A stretch of 36,100 nucleotides of DNA from positions 1 through 36,100 of the forward strand of contig CANRLN010000016.1 in NCBI GenBank assembly GCA_947631445.1, written 5' to 3'. The position numbers were made by a program, and so were the translations under genes. Under the pieces are notes generated by a model. That model was not told where the DNA came from, did no database searches, and saw only the letters and a program-made list of their open reading frames with translations. This DNA is from an uncultured Clostridia bacterium (GTDB lineage: Bacteria; Bacillota; Clostridia; Oscillospirales; Ruminococcaceae). This document shows, in pieces, positions 24,397 through 32,611 of the stretch (the stretch's first letter is position 1; each line of letters begins with the position of its first letter).

Positions 24397-26626
24397 TTGA
24401 TTTTCCCCCTGTCATCATCACACCTTTTGTTTGTGTCTGGCGACCCCAAGGGCGATTGCCTCCGCCCATTCCGCCACCAGTTGAACCATTAGAAGTGCAT
24501 ATACTACTTATAGTTATTTGTGTGTCTGTGCTATCTTCGGTTATTGTGTAGGTTTCACCCTGCTTTAAAAGTGGCGAACTGAAAACAACCGATTGATAAT
24601 TCTTTTCGGGGGTGCAGGATATAATTACATTGCCACTACTATCCTTAACCTCAAATTTTGTTCCGCCCGCCACGGTAGAACCACCTACATAACGTACATT
24701 GCATTGGGTTGATGCACTGCCGAAAGTTTCGTCCATTCCTGTTGCTCCAAATGCCGCTATGATTCCACCTGTAATAGTTATACTTCCATCGCTGTCTAAA
24801 GCACCATTTCCGCTGTTGGTAGGTCCATAAACATATATTTCTCCACCCGAAACAACTAAATTTCCATTTGAATCAAGTCCGTCACCATCTGCATTAACAA
24901 CAATATAACCACCAGATATTTCAATCAAAGGATTAGTAACTGCTGTGCTTGTATTATTTATATTATCAGCCGTGCTGTCAGTGCCACTAAAATCTGGAGG
25001 TGTAGGAATACTGTCAGTGCCACTGAAATCTGGAGGAGTGGGCATACTGCCACTGAAATCTGGAGGTATAGGCATACTGTTATCATTATTCATTCCCGGT
25101 CTTTGCATACCCGGCATACCACCAAATCCTTGGTCGCTTCCTCCTGCTGCATTTATTCCGTCATCAGAAGCCACAACCGAAATTTCTCCGTCACGAATAT
25201 AAACATGAGTTCCCTCAAGTCCCTCATAGCTGTTTTCAATCGAAATTTCTCCACCAGAAATATCAAGTATATTATCAGCATGAACGCCGTCATCACCAGA
25301 AGATGCTGTAATTTTTCCTCCAGATATTTTAATATCGCTGTTGGAGTGAATACAATCATCAGCAGAATTAATGGTAATATTACCGCCCGAAATGCTAAGC
25401 AGGTTGGTTGATTTTATACCCTTTGTAGAGGTTTCATCAGTGGTTGTAGTAGTTGTGGTATTTCCCCAAGAACCACCCCAAGGATTTCCCCAATCGTTTT
25501 TAGCCGTGCCGTTTGTATATCCTCCGCCACTAACTATATCAATATCTCCGCCAGAAATATTAATTTGATTTTCTGCTTCAATGGCATCATTTTGTGCATT
25601 TATTTTAATATTTCCGTCAATTATGCTAACATAACCTTTAAGTGCGTTCTCTTCATTAGTAGCTTTGATACCGTTTGTTCCAGCTGTCACATTTACAGTT
25701 CCTCCGCCAATTTTAACGCTGTCCTTGCCGTAAATTCCACCGCTTACAGATTTTACTTCAACATTTCCCGAGGTTATTATAACATCATCTTTGCTGACAA
25801 TGCCGTGTTTATAGTTGCCGTTTACAATCAGATTTCCCTCACCGTTTATAATCAAATCCGCTTTGGAGAAGATGCAAGCGTCATTGTTATCTTCGGTTGT
25901 ATAGTTTTCCGTATCGGTGAAAGTATTTGTTGTTCCCTTTTCAAGTGTAAGGGTTACTTTATCGGAATTTTTAACATGAACTGCTGAATAATCCTTACTG
26001 TTTACTGTTACACCATTAAGAACCAACTGAACCTTTTTGTCGTCCGTTTCAACACAGATATTTCCGTCAAACTCTCCGCTTAAAATATATGTTCCCTTTT
26101 CGGTAATGTTAAGTGTTCCATTAGAACATTCTGCGCCACTTCCATTTATATCGGCTGTACTGCCAGTAAGATTTATAACAGTAGCCTCCGACTGTTCATA
26201 AGAACCATCATAGAATTTTTCTTTAATGCTAAAGTCAATTTCTTCTGTGCTGGAACTATCTGAAATAGAGCTATCCGAAATAGAGCTGTCTAAAACAGAA
26301 CTATCTGAAATAGAACTTGAAACAGAGTTGTTGGAAGAACTGTCAGCAATACTATTTATAGTACTATTATCCGTATCGGTTGGTGTACTATCGGAGGTAA
26401 TTCCAACTACATACTTAAGAACCTCAAGAGCATCACTTGAAGCAACATTCCCGTCGCCGTCCACATCATAATTGTATTCGGCATTGTTTTCAAGCCCCAC
26501 AACCTGTTTAAGCACATGAAGTGCATCTATTGTGTTTACTGTGCCGTTTTTGTCGACATCATAACAAGAAACTTGTGCGGCAAGCATTGCCGAAAGAGCA
26601 ATAGAATAAATTTTTGTAAATTTCAT
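24377..26626 (-). CDS. Secreted dockerin/DUF4353 beta-helix protein
   Basis: 749 residues. A signal peptide (about 1-20) is followed at once by a type I dockerin: two calcium-loop repeats, DVDKNGTVNTIDALHVLKQV and DVDGDGNVASSDALEVLKYV. A Ser/Asp linker (ISDSS units), and then DUF4353 carbohydrate-binding-like repeats with many Gly/Asn/Asp turns (ISGGDIDIVSGGG, ISGGNITINSADD, ISGGKITASSGDD) that suggest a right-handed beta-helix. Low-complexity inserts are NTTTTTTTDETST and three PPDFSG units. A C-terminal Gly-rich end reads GGGMGGGNRPWG. An N-terminal dockerin is the less common placement. ATG 26626 follows AAAAGGGG. It is the first gene of an operon divergent from a two-component system, whose likely sites lie upstream. 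It probably binds a cell-surface glycan or scaffold. Confidence 0.85.
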   Translation of the reverse strand: MKFTKIYSIALSAMLAAQVSCYDVDKNGTVNTIDALHVLKQVVGLENNAEYNYDVDGDGNVASSDALEVLKYVVGITSDSTPTDTDNSTINSIADSSSNNSVSSSISDSSVLDSSISDSSISDSSSTEEIDFSIKEKFYDGSYEQSEATVINLTGSTADINGSGAECSNGTLNITEKGTYILSGEFDGNICVETDDKKVQLVLNGVTVNSKDYSAVHVKNSDKVTLTLEKGTTNTFTDTENYTTEDNNDACIFSKADLIINGEGNLIVNGNYKHGIVSKDDVIITSGNVEVKSVSGGIYGKDSVKIGGGTVNVTAGTNGIKATNEENALKGYVSIIDGNIKINAQNDAIEAENQINISGGDIDIVSGGGYTNGTAKNDWGNPWGGSWGNTTTTTTTDETSTKGIKSTNLLSISGGNITINSADDCIHSNSDIKISGGKITASSGDDGVHADNILDISGGEISIENSYEGLEGTHVYIRDGEISVVASDDGINAAGGSDQGFGGMPGMQRPGMNNDNSMPIPPDFSGSMPTPPDFSGTDSIPTPPDFSGTDSTADNINNTSTAVTNPLIEISGGYIVVNADGDGLDSNGNLVVSGGEIYVYGPTNSGNGALDSDGSITITGGIIAAFGATGMDETFGSASTQCNVRYVGGSTVAGGTKFEVKDSSGNVIISCTPEKNYQSVVFSSPLLKQGETYTITEDSTDTQITISSICTSNGSTGGGMGGGNRPWGRQTQTKGVMMTGGKSNGTASI
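24975..25080 (-). repeat. Tandem PPDFSG-coding repeats
   Basis: Three imperfect copies of a unit encoding PxPPDFSG (with variable GTDS spacers) lie within the dockerin protein gene. The DNA copies are nearly identical over about 30 bases, so copy-number variation between strains is likely. Confidence 0.75.
26251..26325 (-). repeat. Tandem ISDSS-coding linker repeats
   Basis: Repeated 15-bp units encode ISDSS/LDSS pentapeptides in the linker after the dockerin. A similar Ser/Asp/Glu linker occurs in the second dockerin protein at about 29.1 kb. Confidence 0.7.
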
Positions 26627-26685
26627 TTTAAATTTCCCCTTTTTGTTTTTTGAACTTTTTGTTCTGATTGTAGTATAACATTCTT

Positions 26686-26725
26686 ACCTTAAGATAACCT
26701 TAAATTTTACCTTAAATTTCTTAAC
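26686..26725 (-). promoter_or_regulatory. Three direct repeats ACCTTAA upstream of the dockerin operon
   Basis: ACCTTAA occurs at 26686, 26697 and 26709 (spacing 11 and 12), with a partial CTTAA at 26720. On the minus strand these read TTAAGGT and point towards the dockerin operon. The one-helical-turn spacing is typical of OmpR/PhoB-family binding. Confidence 0.6.
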
Positions 26726-26744
26726 AATATATGAATATTTTTCT

Positions 26745-26775
26745 TTAGGTTGCCTTAAGGTTGATATACTATAAT
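26745..26775 (+). promoter_or_regulatory. Direct repeats TTAGGT/TTAAGGT before a -10 box
   Basis: AGGTT occurs at 26747 and 26758 (11 bp apart) in the contexts TTTAGGTT and TTAAGGTT. The -10 box TATAAT (26770-26775) follows about eight bases later, with no -35 box. This is the layout of a response-regulator-activated promoter and faces the response regulator gene itself. Confidence 0.6.
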
Positions 26776-26797
26776 AAATAAACAAAAAGAAATCAGC

Positions 26798-26827
26798 TTG
26801 ACAAATCAGAAAAAATTATGTTATAAT
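26798..26827 (+). promoter_or_regulatory. Second promoter of the two-component operon
   Basis: TTGACA (26798-26803) and TATAAT (26822-26827) with an 18-base spacer would give basal expression downstream of the regulated promoter. Confidence 0.7.
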
Positions 26828-26842
26828 ATAGTTATATCTTTG

Positions 26843-26868
26843 TTTTTTCCGCCATAGGCGGGAAAAAA
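26843..26868 (+). promoter_or_regulatory. Leader hairpin of the two-component operon
   Basis: TTTTTTCCGCC pairs with GGCGGGAAAAAA around an ATA loop. No T-run follows, so it is not a terminator. It may stabilise the leader or overlap a protein-binding site. Confidence 0.4.
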
Positions 26869-26888
26869 TAGTTAAGGAGGAATTTATA

Positions 26889-27560
26889 ATGCGTTTACTT
26901 ATTGCAGAGGATAACAACGACCTTGCCGAGGCTCTTGGTGTGTTTTTTGAAAAAAATAATTTTAATACTGATACGGTTGGTGACGGACTTTCCGCCTATG
27001 AATACGCTGTGTCGGGCGAATATGATGCCATTATACTTGATGTTATGATGCCGAAAATGAATGGTATAGAAGTGCTTGCAAAACTCAGAGATAACGGAGT
27101 GCAGACCCCAATTATGATGCTTACCGCCAAATCCCAAAAAGACGACCGAATAATTGGTTTTGATGCTGGAGCAGATGATTATCTGCCGAAGCCATTTGAA
27201 CCGGACGAGCTTATCTGCCGTGTTCGTGCTATGCTCCGCAGAGGGGGAGAGTATAAACCCACCCTGCTCTCTTTTGGAGATTTAAAGCTTAATTGCGAAA
27301 CCGGTGTGTTGGAATCAACCGATTTTACCAAACTAAGCGGACGTGAATTTAAGATAATGGAACTGTTTATGCGTTCTCCCCAGATTGTTTTTTCTGCTGA
27401 TAGAATTATTGAGCGTGTCTGGGGCTGGGACAGTGACGCAGTAGCCAATATAGTATGGGTACATATTTCCAATCTCCGCAAAAAGCTTAAGCAGATAGGT
27501 TCAAATGTTGAAATACGTGCAAACCGTGGTCTTGGGTATATGCTGGAGATAACAAAATGA
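26889..27560 (+). CDS. OmpR/PhoB-family response regulator
   Basis: 223 residues. The receiver domain has the acidic pair EDN at the start, the phospho-Asp in AIILDVMMPKMNG, and the Lys in DDYLPKPFEPDEL. The C-terminal winged helix contains KLSGREFKIMELFMRSPQIV and VWVHISNLRKKLKQIG. AAGGAGG lies before ATG 26889. The stop overlaps the kinase start (ATGA), so the two are co-translated. Repeats with an 11-12 bp period on both sides of the intergenic region suggest that it controls its own operon and the divergent dockerin/VTC/DUF4956 operon. Confidence 0.93.
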   Translation: MRLLIAEDNNDLAEALGVFFEKNNFNTDTVGDGLSAYEYAVSGEYDAIILDVMMPKMNGIEVLAKLRDNGVQTPIMMLTAKSQKDDRIIGFDAGADDYLPKPFEPDELICRVRAMLRRGGEYKPTLLSFGDLKLNCETGVLESTDFTKLSGREFKIMELFMRSPQIVFSADRIIERVWGWDSDAVANIVWVHISNLRKKLKQIGSNVEIRANRGLGYMLEITK

Positions 27561-28816
27561 TTGAAAAACTTCGTAAAAAGTTTATACGAATTGCAACTAT
27601 TGCCGTAACCGCTGTGCTTTTTTTGGTTTGCCTTACGGTCAATATTGCAAACTATATTTCTATTAATTCGCAGCTTACCAAAACCCTTGAACTTATTTAT
27701 GAAAATCAAGGTAAAATTCCGCCGATGCAACCACGGTATGACGAAGAAAAGCCTATGGATAAAGAAGATAGAAAGAAAGATAAAAAGCCTTTTGACGAAA
27801 AACACGATAAATTCGCCCCCGAATTTCCATATGCCACAAGATACTTTGTACTTTGCTATTCTGACGACCGAACTCTTTTAAAAGCCGACCTTGAAAAAAT
27901 TTCATCAATAACGGCGGAGGATACAGAAAAATATCTTGAAATTGCCTATAATCATGGGGAGGGTTTTGGGTATACTAAAAATTATAAATATTATGTGGTG
28001 GATAATGGAGATAAAAATATAGCAATATTTTTATATTGCTATCAAGAAACACATTCGATTATAATGCTTGCTTTACTTACTCTTATAGCCATGACCGTTT
28101 GTACATTGCTTGTACATATAATAGTAAGGCTTTGTTCCAATCGTGCAATAGAGCCGGTTGTGCAAAGCAATAAACGTCAAAAGCAGTTTATAACCGATGC
28201 AAGCCATGAACTTAAAACTCCGATAACGGTTGTTGCTACCAGCCTTAAACTGCTTGAAATGGAAGTTGGGGAGCAAAAATGGATTGACAAGGCGAAATTT
28301 CAAACCGAAAAACTTAAAAACTTGGTAAATTCTTTGGTCAGTCTTGCAAAAATGGACGAGGAACAACCAATTGATTTTAATAATTTTAATGTTAGCGAGG
28401 CTGTGGAAGAAACTGCAATGTCTTTTGAGGATTACGCAGTTTCGCACGGTTATAATCTTAAACTTTATATAGAAGAAAACGTATATCATAAAGCTAATGA
28501 ATATATGATACGTCAGCTTGTTTCCATTCTTGTGGACAATGCCATAAAATATGCCGACCCAAACACAGAAATTTTTGTCAGCCTTAAAAAAACAAAAAAG
28601 GGCTTTAGTATAAAAACGCTTAACAATGCGGTGGTTAATTCGGAAGACATAAACAAGCTTTTTGACAGATTTTATCGCACCGACAAATCCAGAAGTTCGG
28701 ACGGCTTTGGAATAGGTCTTTCGATTGCATACAGTATTGTTTTAGCACACAAGGGAAGTATTAAAGCAAACATTCCCGAAAATGGAAAAATTGAATTTAT
28801 AGCATTCTTTCCATAA
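27557..28816 (+). CDS. Membrane sensor histidine kinase
   Basis: 419 residues. Membrane helix 1 (IATIAVTAVLFLVCLTVNI) is near residue 20. An extracytoplasmic loop of about 130 residues is unusually rich in Lys, Asp and Glu (DKEDRKKDKKPFDEKHDK), and membrane helix 2 (IIMLALLTLIAMTVCTLLV) follows. The H-box DASHELKTPIT, N-box LVDNAIKYADP, F-box LFDRFYRTD and G-box GFGIGLSIAYS are all intact. The charged loop could sense cations or a polyanion, which would fit control of a polyphosphate-type operon. That link is speculative. It starts at ATG 27557 inside the response regulator stop. Confidence 0.92.
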   Translation: MIEKLRKKFIRIATIAVTAVLFLVCLTVNIANYISINSQLTKTLELIYENQGKIPPMQPRYDEEKPMDKEDRKKDKKPFDEKHDKFAPEFPYATRYFVLCYSDDRTLLKADLEKISSITAEDTEKYLEIAYNHGEGFGYTKNYKYYVVDNGDKNIAIFLYCYQETHSIIMLALLTLIAMTVCTLLVHIIVRLCSNRAIEPVVQSNKRQKQFITDASHELKTPITVVATSLKLLEMEVGEQKWIDKAKFQTEKLKNLVNSLVSLAKMDEEQPIDFNNFNVSEAVEETAMSFEDYAVSHGYNLKLYIEENVYHKANEYMIRQLVSILVDNAIKYADPNTEIFVSLKKTKKGFSIKTLNNAVVNSEDINKLFDRFYRTDKSRSSDGFGIGLSIAYSIVLAHKGSIKANIPENGKIEFIAFFP

Positions 28817-28818
28817 AA

Positions 28819-28849
28819 AATAATCCCCTGCCAATGGCGGGGGATTATT
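28819..28849 (-). terminator. Terminator between converging genes
   Basis: AATAATCCCC pairs with GGGGATTATT, with inner CC/GG pairs around a short loop. On the minus strand the stem runs into TTATTTTTT, so it serves chiefly the secreted dockerin gene. On the plus strand it can end the two-component transcript less efficiently. Confidence 0.75.
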
Positions 28850-28852
28850 GGT

Positions 28853-31543
28853 TTATAATGGGGTTGCAACAAGACCAACAACCGCTTTAAGTACCTGCAG
28901 AGCGTCCAAAGTATTAATGCTTTCGTCTCTGTTGGTATCGGCTATTATTTTTTCCTGCTGATTAAATTCGGTTATGCCAACAATATTTTTAAGTATATAC
29001 AAGGCATCAGCAGAGGTCAACTGTCCGTCAAAATCCAAATCTCCAAGCATATAATCATTTTCGGAAGAACTATCTGAAATTTGTTCGCTTGAACTATCTA
29101 TAATTGAACTGTCTGAGCTACTTGATTCGCTTGAATTTTCTGAACTATCTATAATTGAACTTTCTATAATAGAACTTTCGTCTGGATTTTCTGATTTTGT
29201 ATTTAAAAGTGAGTTAATTTCATTCTGGTTGAGAGCCTCTCTGAAAATTTTTACATTATCAACAGAACCTTTGAAATAATCGTCATTTGAATAAAAAGAC
29301 TTTCCAATAAAATACTCAAGATTGTTCCCAAGGTCTGACATTGTGGTTGTAAATTCTGCGGTTTCCATAGGCTTGCCGTCAAGATAAGCGGTAGCAGTTT
29401 TGCCATTTACCACAACAATATAGTTGTGCCATGAATTTCCGAGCATATCATATTTTACACTACTTTCGCCCTGCCATGAACTGCTTGTGATTGCTGACTT
29501 AAACTGCAACTGCCCAACCTTAAGGAAGAAATATTTATTTTCATCTTTTCCCGCTCCAAAAATAAAGAAATTTCCAGTGGATTCGGATTTTATATCCATG
29601 CTTATGGTAAACCTATTGCAACCGTCAATAAGACCGTCTGGAAGTTTTGCATAACTGCCATTGTTTCCGTCAAGCGAAAGAACATTTCCTTTTTCAGGGT
29701 CATTTTCAATTTTGGCATTTCCAAAAAGCTGAACATCTGTATCGCTTTCAAAATTATATTCTGCTGTGGGTTTAGGGTTATTATTTTCTCCTGCCTTTGT
29801 ACCGAAAATTTTTATTTCATATACCTGTGGTGTATACCAATTGTTGTTGGGGTTGTTGTGCAGAGTTGCGTCCTTAACATTAATTCTTACATATCTTGCT
29901 TTGCCCGAAATCATATCGCTGTTAAAACCATAAGTATTTTTTACAATCTCCTGATTTTTATCGGTGTGGTCAAGAATGGTTGTCCAGTTTTCGCCGTCCA
30001 TGCTTCCCTCAACAGTATAAGTATAGTATCCCTCCGAACCCTTACACATATACCATGACAGCTGGATATTGGAAAGGTCGCATACTTCGCCCAAATCGGT
30101 TTGCAAAGAATAAGGCCATTTCTTTTCGGTGGATACAAATGAAGTTTTGTAAGAGCCATCAAAAGCCTTTTTAGGGTTGTTTTCTTCTTCAAAGCCAATT
30201 GTTGACCAAACAGGTTTATCTTGCGATAAAAGCTCTCCGGTCTGAACGGGATATAGTTCACCGGTTGCCGTATTATATTTAAATGACGGATAATAATCAT
30301 AAAAAGCAAAACCGTTTGCAAAATAAATTGGGCAAAGGGTTGTACCGCTTGTTTCGCTTGCCTTAAGCCAGCGATAAGCATGCATTAAATAGTTTTGATT
30401 GTTAAGGTTTACAATCCAACCCGATTGAGATGAAAAAGTAGAGCTGTTGCCAATACTTCTTACATTGCTCCAGTCGCCGTACAAATCTTTGGTTACACTA
30501 TATCCGCCAGCACTCGGATACCAACCAGCTGTTTGAGAGGTAAACAGATAATAATACCCGTCCTTTTTCATCATGTTAGGAAACTCTCTATATTCGTTTT
30601 CGTGAACCTTTTTAACAACCTCTGTAACGTCATCATAGGTATCATTCATTTTAAAAATAGAAATTGTAGCGTTTGCACTCTGTCCCTCCTCGTTGGAGGC
30701 TGCCACAAGATAAGCGGTTTGGTCATCATCCACAAATATTGTCATATCTCTTACCTGTATTCCAAGCGGGTTATAAATATGGTGTACTTTAAATTCTCCG
30801 CCGGGAGTTCCGGTGATAACAAGTGCTTTACCGTCCGAATAACCGTCCTTTTTCTCCCAGTGAGCCCAGATTATAACCTGACCTGTTTTTTCCATATAAC
30901 GTTGTTGAACCGACTCTATTTTACAGTTTGCAAGGTCGCCATTCTGATTTTTGTCAACAACAATTCTTTCTTCTCCACTGGACGAACGTTCAACCAAATA
31001 AGCGTTGCCATCATCAACCTTAAGGGAATAGGTATAATTAGTACCATTACTTTTTAACTTAGGGTCGCCATAAACAAGGCTACTTCCTTTCTGATTGTCA
31101 TATGTATTGAGATTGTCAGAAATTTTACAAGGCTTTAGCGAAATCACCTTTGAATAATATTCGTTTGAACCATCACAAACCTTAAGTTGATAGTAATAAG
31201 TTTTTCCAATCTGAACATTATCGTCCTCAAATGAATTACCTGTTCCCTCATAAATAGCAACAAAATCATCTTCAGCATTTTCAGAACGATATATAACAAA
31301 TTTTTCAGACTTAAGGGTTGTGTCCCACTGCAAAGCAATATGTTCAGCATCGCCGTCGCCAACGCAAAAAAGGTTTCCAACCAAGCCTATATCATCGCTT
31401 ATATTTTGTGAAACTGCTTGTGTTTGTACTGTTTGATTTGATTGATTTGATTTTTCCAACGCAAAAGTTGTTGGAACATTGGTAAATCCTACACCCATAA
31501 AAGCACAGGAAATAGCCACAGCCTTTTTTAAACAATTCTTCAT
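28853..31543 (-). CDS. Secreted multidomain protein: GH43-like propeller, CBM32, LamG, dockerin
   Basis: 896 residues with a signal peptide. A fibronectin-like segment near residues 55-125 (QWDTTLKSEKFVIYRS, YYYQLKVCD) precedes a five-bladed propeller-like region resembling glycoside hydrolase family 43. That region has KTGQVIIWAHWEK, QVRDMTIFVDDDQTAYLVAA, YREFPNMMKKDGYYYLFTS and SQSGWIVNLNNQNYLMHAYRW. A discoidin/CBM32 module (YTYTVEGSMDGENWTTIL, GKARYVRINVKD) and a LamG-like module (FTISMDIKSESTGNFFIFGA, SVDNVKIFREALNQNEINSL) follow. After a Ser/Asp/Glu linker comes a C-terminal dockerin (DLDFDGQLTSADALYILKNI, DTNRDESINTLDALQVLKAV). ATG 31543 has GGAGGG upstream. It is probably a plant- or host-glycan-degrading enzyme, perhaps acting on arabinose- or galactose-containing chains. 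The exact specificity is unknown. Confidence 0.85.
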   Translation of the reverse strand: MKNCLKKAVAISCAFMGVGFTNVPTTFALEKSNQSNQTVQTQAVSQNISDDIGLVGNLFCVGDGDAEHIALQWDTTLKSEKFVIYRSENAEDDFVAIYEGTGNSFEDDNVQIGKTYYYQLKVCDGSNEYYSKVISLKPCKISDNLNTYDNQKGSSLVYGDPKLKSNGTNYTYSLKVDDGNAYLVERSSSGEERIVVDKNQNGDLANCKIESVQQRYMEKTGQVIIWAHWEKKDGYSDGKALVITGTPGGEFKVHHIYNPLGIQVRDMTIFVDDDQTAYLVAASNEEGQSANATISIFKMNDTYDDVTEVVKKVHENEYREFPNMMKKDGYYYLFTSQTAGWYPSAGGYSVTKDLYGDWSNVRSIGNSSTFSSQSGWIVNLNNQNYLMHAYRWLKASETSGTTLCPIYFANGFAFYDYYPSFKYNTATGELYPVQTGELLSQDKPVWSTIGFEEENNPKKAFDGSYKTSFVSTEKKWPYSLQTDLGEVCDLSNIQLSWYMCKGSEGYYTYTVEGSMDGENWTTILDHTDKNQEIVKNTYGFNSDMISGKARYVRINVKDATLHNNPNNNWYTPQVYEIKIFGTKAGENNNPKPTAEYNFESDTDVQLFGNAKIENDPEKGNVLSLDGNNGSYAKLPDGLIDGCNRFTISMDIKSESTGNFFIFGAGKDENKYFFLKVGQLQFKSAITSSSWQGESSVKYDMLGNSWHNYIVVVNGKTATAYLDGKPMETAEFTTTMSDLGNNLEYFIGKSFYSNDDYFKGSVDNVKIFREALNQNEINSLLNTKSENPDESSIIESSIIDSSENSSESSSSDSSIIDSSSEQISDSSSENDYMLGDLDFDGQLTSADALYILKNIVGITEFNQQEKIIADTNRDESINTLDALQVLKAVVGLVATPL

Positions 31544-31563
31544 AAACACCCTCCATATTTTAT

Positions 31564-31577
31564 TGTAAACGTTTAAT
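31564..31577 (-). promoter_or_regulatory. Cre-like palindrome in the leader of the GH43-like gene
   Basis: The core TAAACGTTTA (31566-31575) resembles the catabolite-control site bound by CcpA/LacI-family proteins; 12 of 14 positions agree with the common consensus. It lies between the promoter and the ribosome-binding site, where a bound protein would block transcription. Confidence 0.45.
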
Positions 31578-31594
31578 TTTAAGTATTTATATTT

Positions 31595-31623
31595 AGTATA
31601 CTATACTATCGCCAAAAAGTAAA
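31595..31623 (-). promoter_or_regulatory. Promoter of the GH43-like gene
   Basis: On the minus strand TTTACT (31623-31618) and TATACT (31600-31595) are 17 bases apart, about 50 bases before the ATG. Confidence 0.5.
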
Positions 31624-31686
31624 TACATTCGGTGAAATTTAACAAAAAATTAATAAAATTTTAACAAGAGTCTACTTTTTATTTGC

Positions 31687-32556
31687 TTATACACCACTAA
31701 AATCAACAATTATTTCAAGCCTTTTTCCATCAAAATTGGAGGATATTTTTCCGCCCATCTGCCTTGCAAGTTCTTTTGCAACGGTAAGCCCAAGTACGGT
31801 TGAACCCCTTGCATTTTCAACCGTATAAAATCTGTCAAAAAGTCGTGCAGCCGTAACATTATCAAGATTTGGTGCATAATTTGAAAAGGTGATTTTTGCG
31901 TTTTTGTCAAGGGTAATATTTAAATCTCCTCCTCCATAGCGTATGGCATTTGAAATGATGTTTGAAAAAATTCTCATAACATAATCTTTATTTAGATTTC
32001 TTACGATATTTTCCTTAGGAATGTTTATTTTAGGCTTAATTCCCGACCTTTCTATAATTGCATAAAAAGCTGCTATACTTTCTTCAAGTATCCTGCCAAG
32101 TGAAACATTTTCTTTGTTAGGTTTATATTCTTTTGAAAAAACAATAGAATATTCAAAAAATTCTTCTGTCAATTTTTTTAGAGCCTCCGCTCGGTTTTTT
32201 ATCATAAGAACATAGTCCGATTTTGATTTTTCTTCCTTTTCAAGCAGGTCTATATAACCTATCATAACTGTAAGCGGTGTTCTTAAATCATGAGAAACCG
32301 CCATAACAGAATTGGTAAGCTTTGAACTTTCATTTTCAAGCATAATGCTTTTTTCTCTCATTGTTTTAAGATTTTTATTTATATTGTTGGCAAATCTTCG
32401 CATATCCCTGTCATTTGAAGACAAGCATATCAAAGAGTTGGTGTCACTGTTTAATATATTTTCAAACTGCTCATTTATTTCTCTTAAGGATATTTTCATA
32501 ACAATTATTTTTAGTAAAAAAATCAATAGAATAACACTTAAAATTCCATAAATCAT
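31687..32556 (-). CDS. Histidine kinase of the ABC-transporter locus
   Basis: 289 residues. One N-terminal membrane helix (MIYGILSVILLIFLLKIIVM) with almost no external loop makes it resemble intramembrane-sensing kinases of peptide-antibiotic loci. The H-box is VSHDLRTPLTVMIGYIDLL, the N-box FSNIISNAIRYGG and the F-box RLFDRFYTVE; the glycine box is GLTVAKELARQMGG. ATG 32556 has GAGG eight bases upstream, which is better than the GTG at 32565. It is the last gene of the response regulator/ABC locus but is separated from the permease by a 14-bp stem-loop. The first glycine box (DxGxG) is poorly preserved. Confidence 0.88.
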   Translation of the reverse strand: MIYGILSVILLIFLLKIIVMKISLREINEQFENILNSDTNSLICLSSNDRDMRRFANNINKNLKTMREKSIMLENESSKLTNSVMAVSHDLRTPLTVMIGYIDLLEKEEKSKSDYVLMIKNRAEALKKLTEEFFEYSIVFSKEYKPNKENVSLGRILEESIAAFYAIIERSGIKPKINIPKENIVRNLNKDYVMRIFSNIISNAIRYGGGDLNITLDKNAKITFSNYAPNLDNVTAARLFDRFYTVENARGSTVLGLTVAKELARQMGGKISSNFDGKRLEIIVDFSGV

Positions 32557-32574
32557 ATATTTCACCTCAAATGC

Positions 32575-32606
32575 CTTTAAGCCCGATTGAAAAATCGGGC
32601 TTAAAG
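32575..32606 (-). promoter_or_regulatory. Stem-loop between ABC permease and kinase genes
   Basis: CTTTAAGCCCGATT (32575-32588) pairs perfectly with AATCGGGCTTAAAG (32593-32606). On the minus strand no T-run follows, so it is not a standard terminator. It probably lowers kinase expression relative to the transporter or protects the upstream message from decay. Confidence 0.55.
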
Positions 32607-32611
32607 TTATA

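Noticed and set aside
25565..25987. 140-residue plus-strand frame inside the dockerin gene
   Set aside because: It is a shadow of the repetitive beta-helix coding sequence, has no ribosome-binding site and consists of low-complexity residues.
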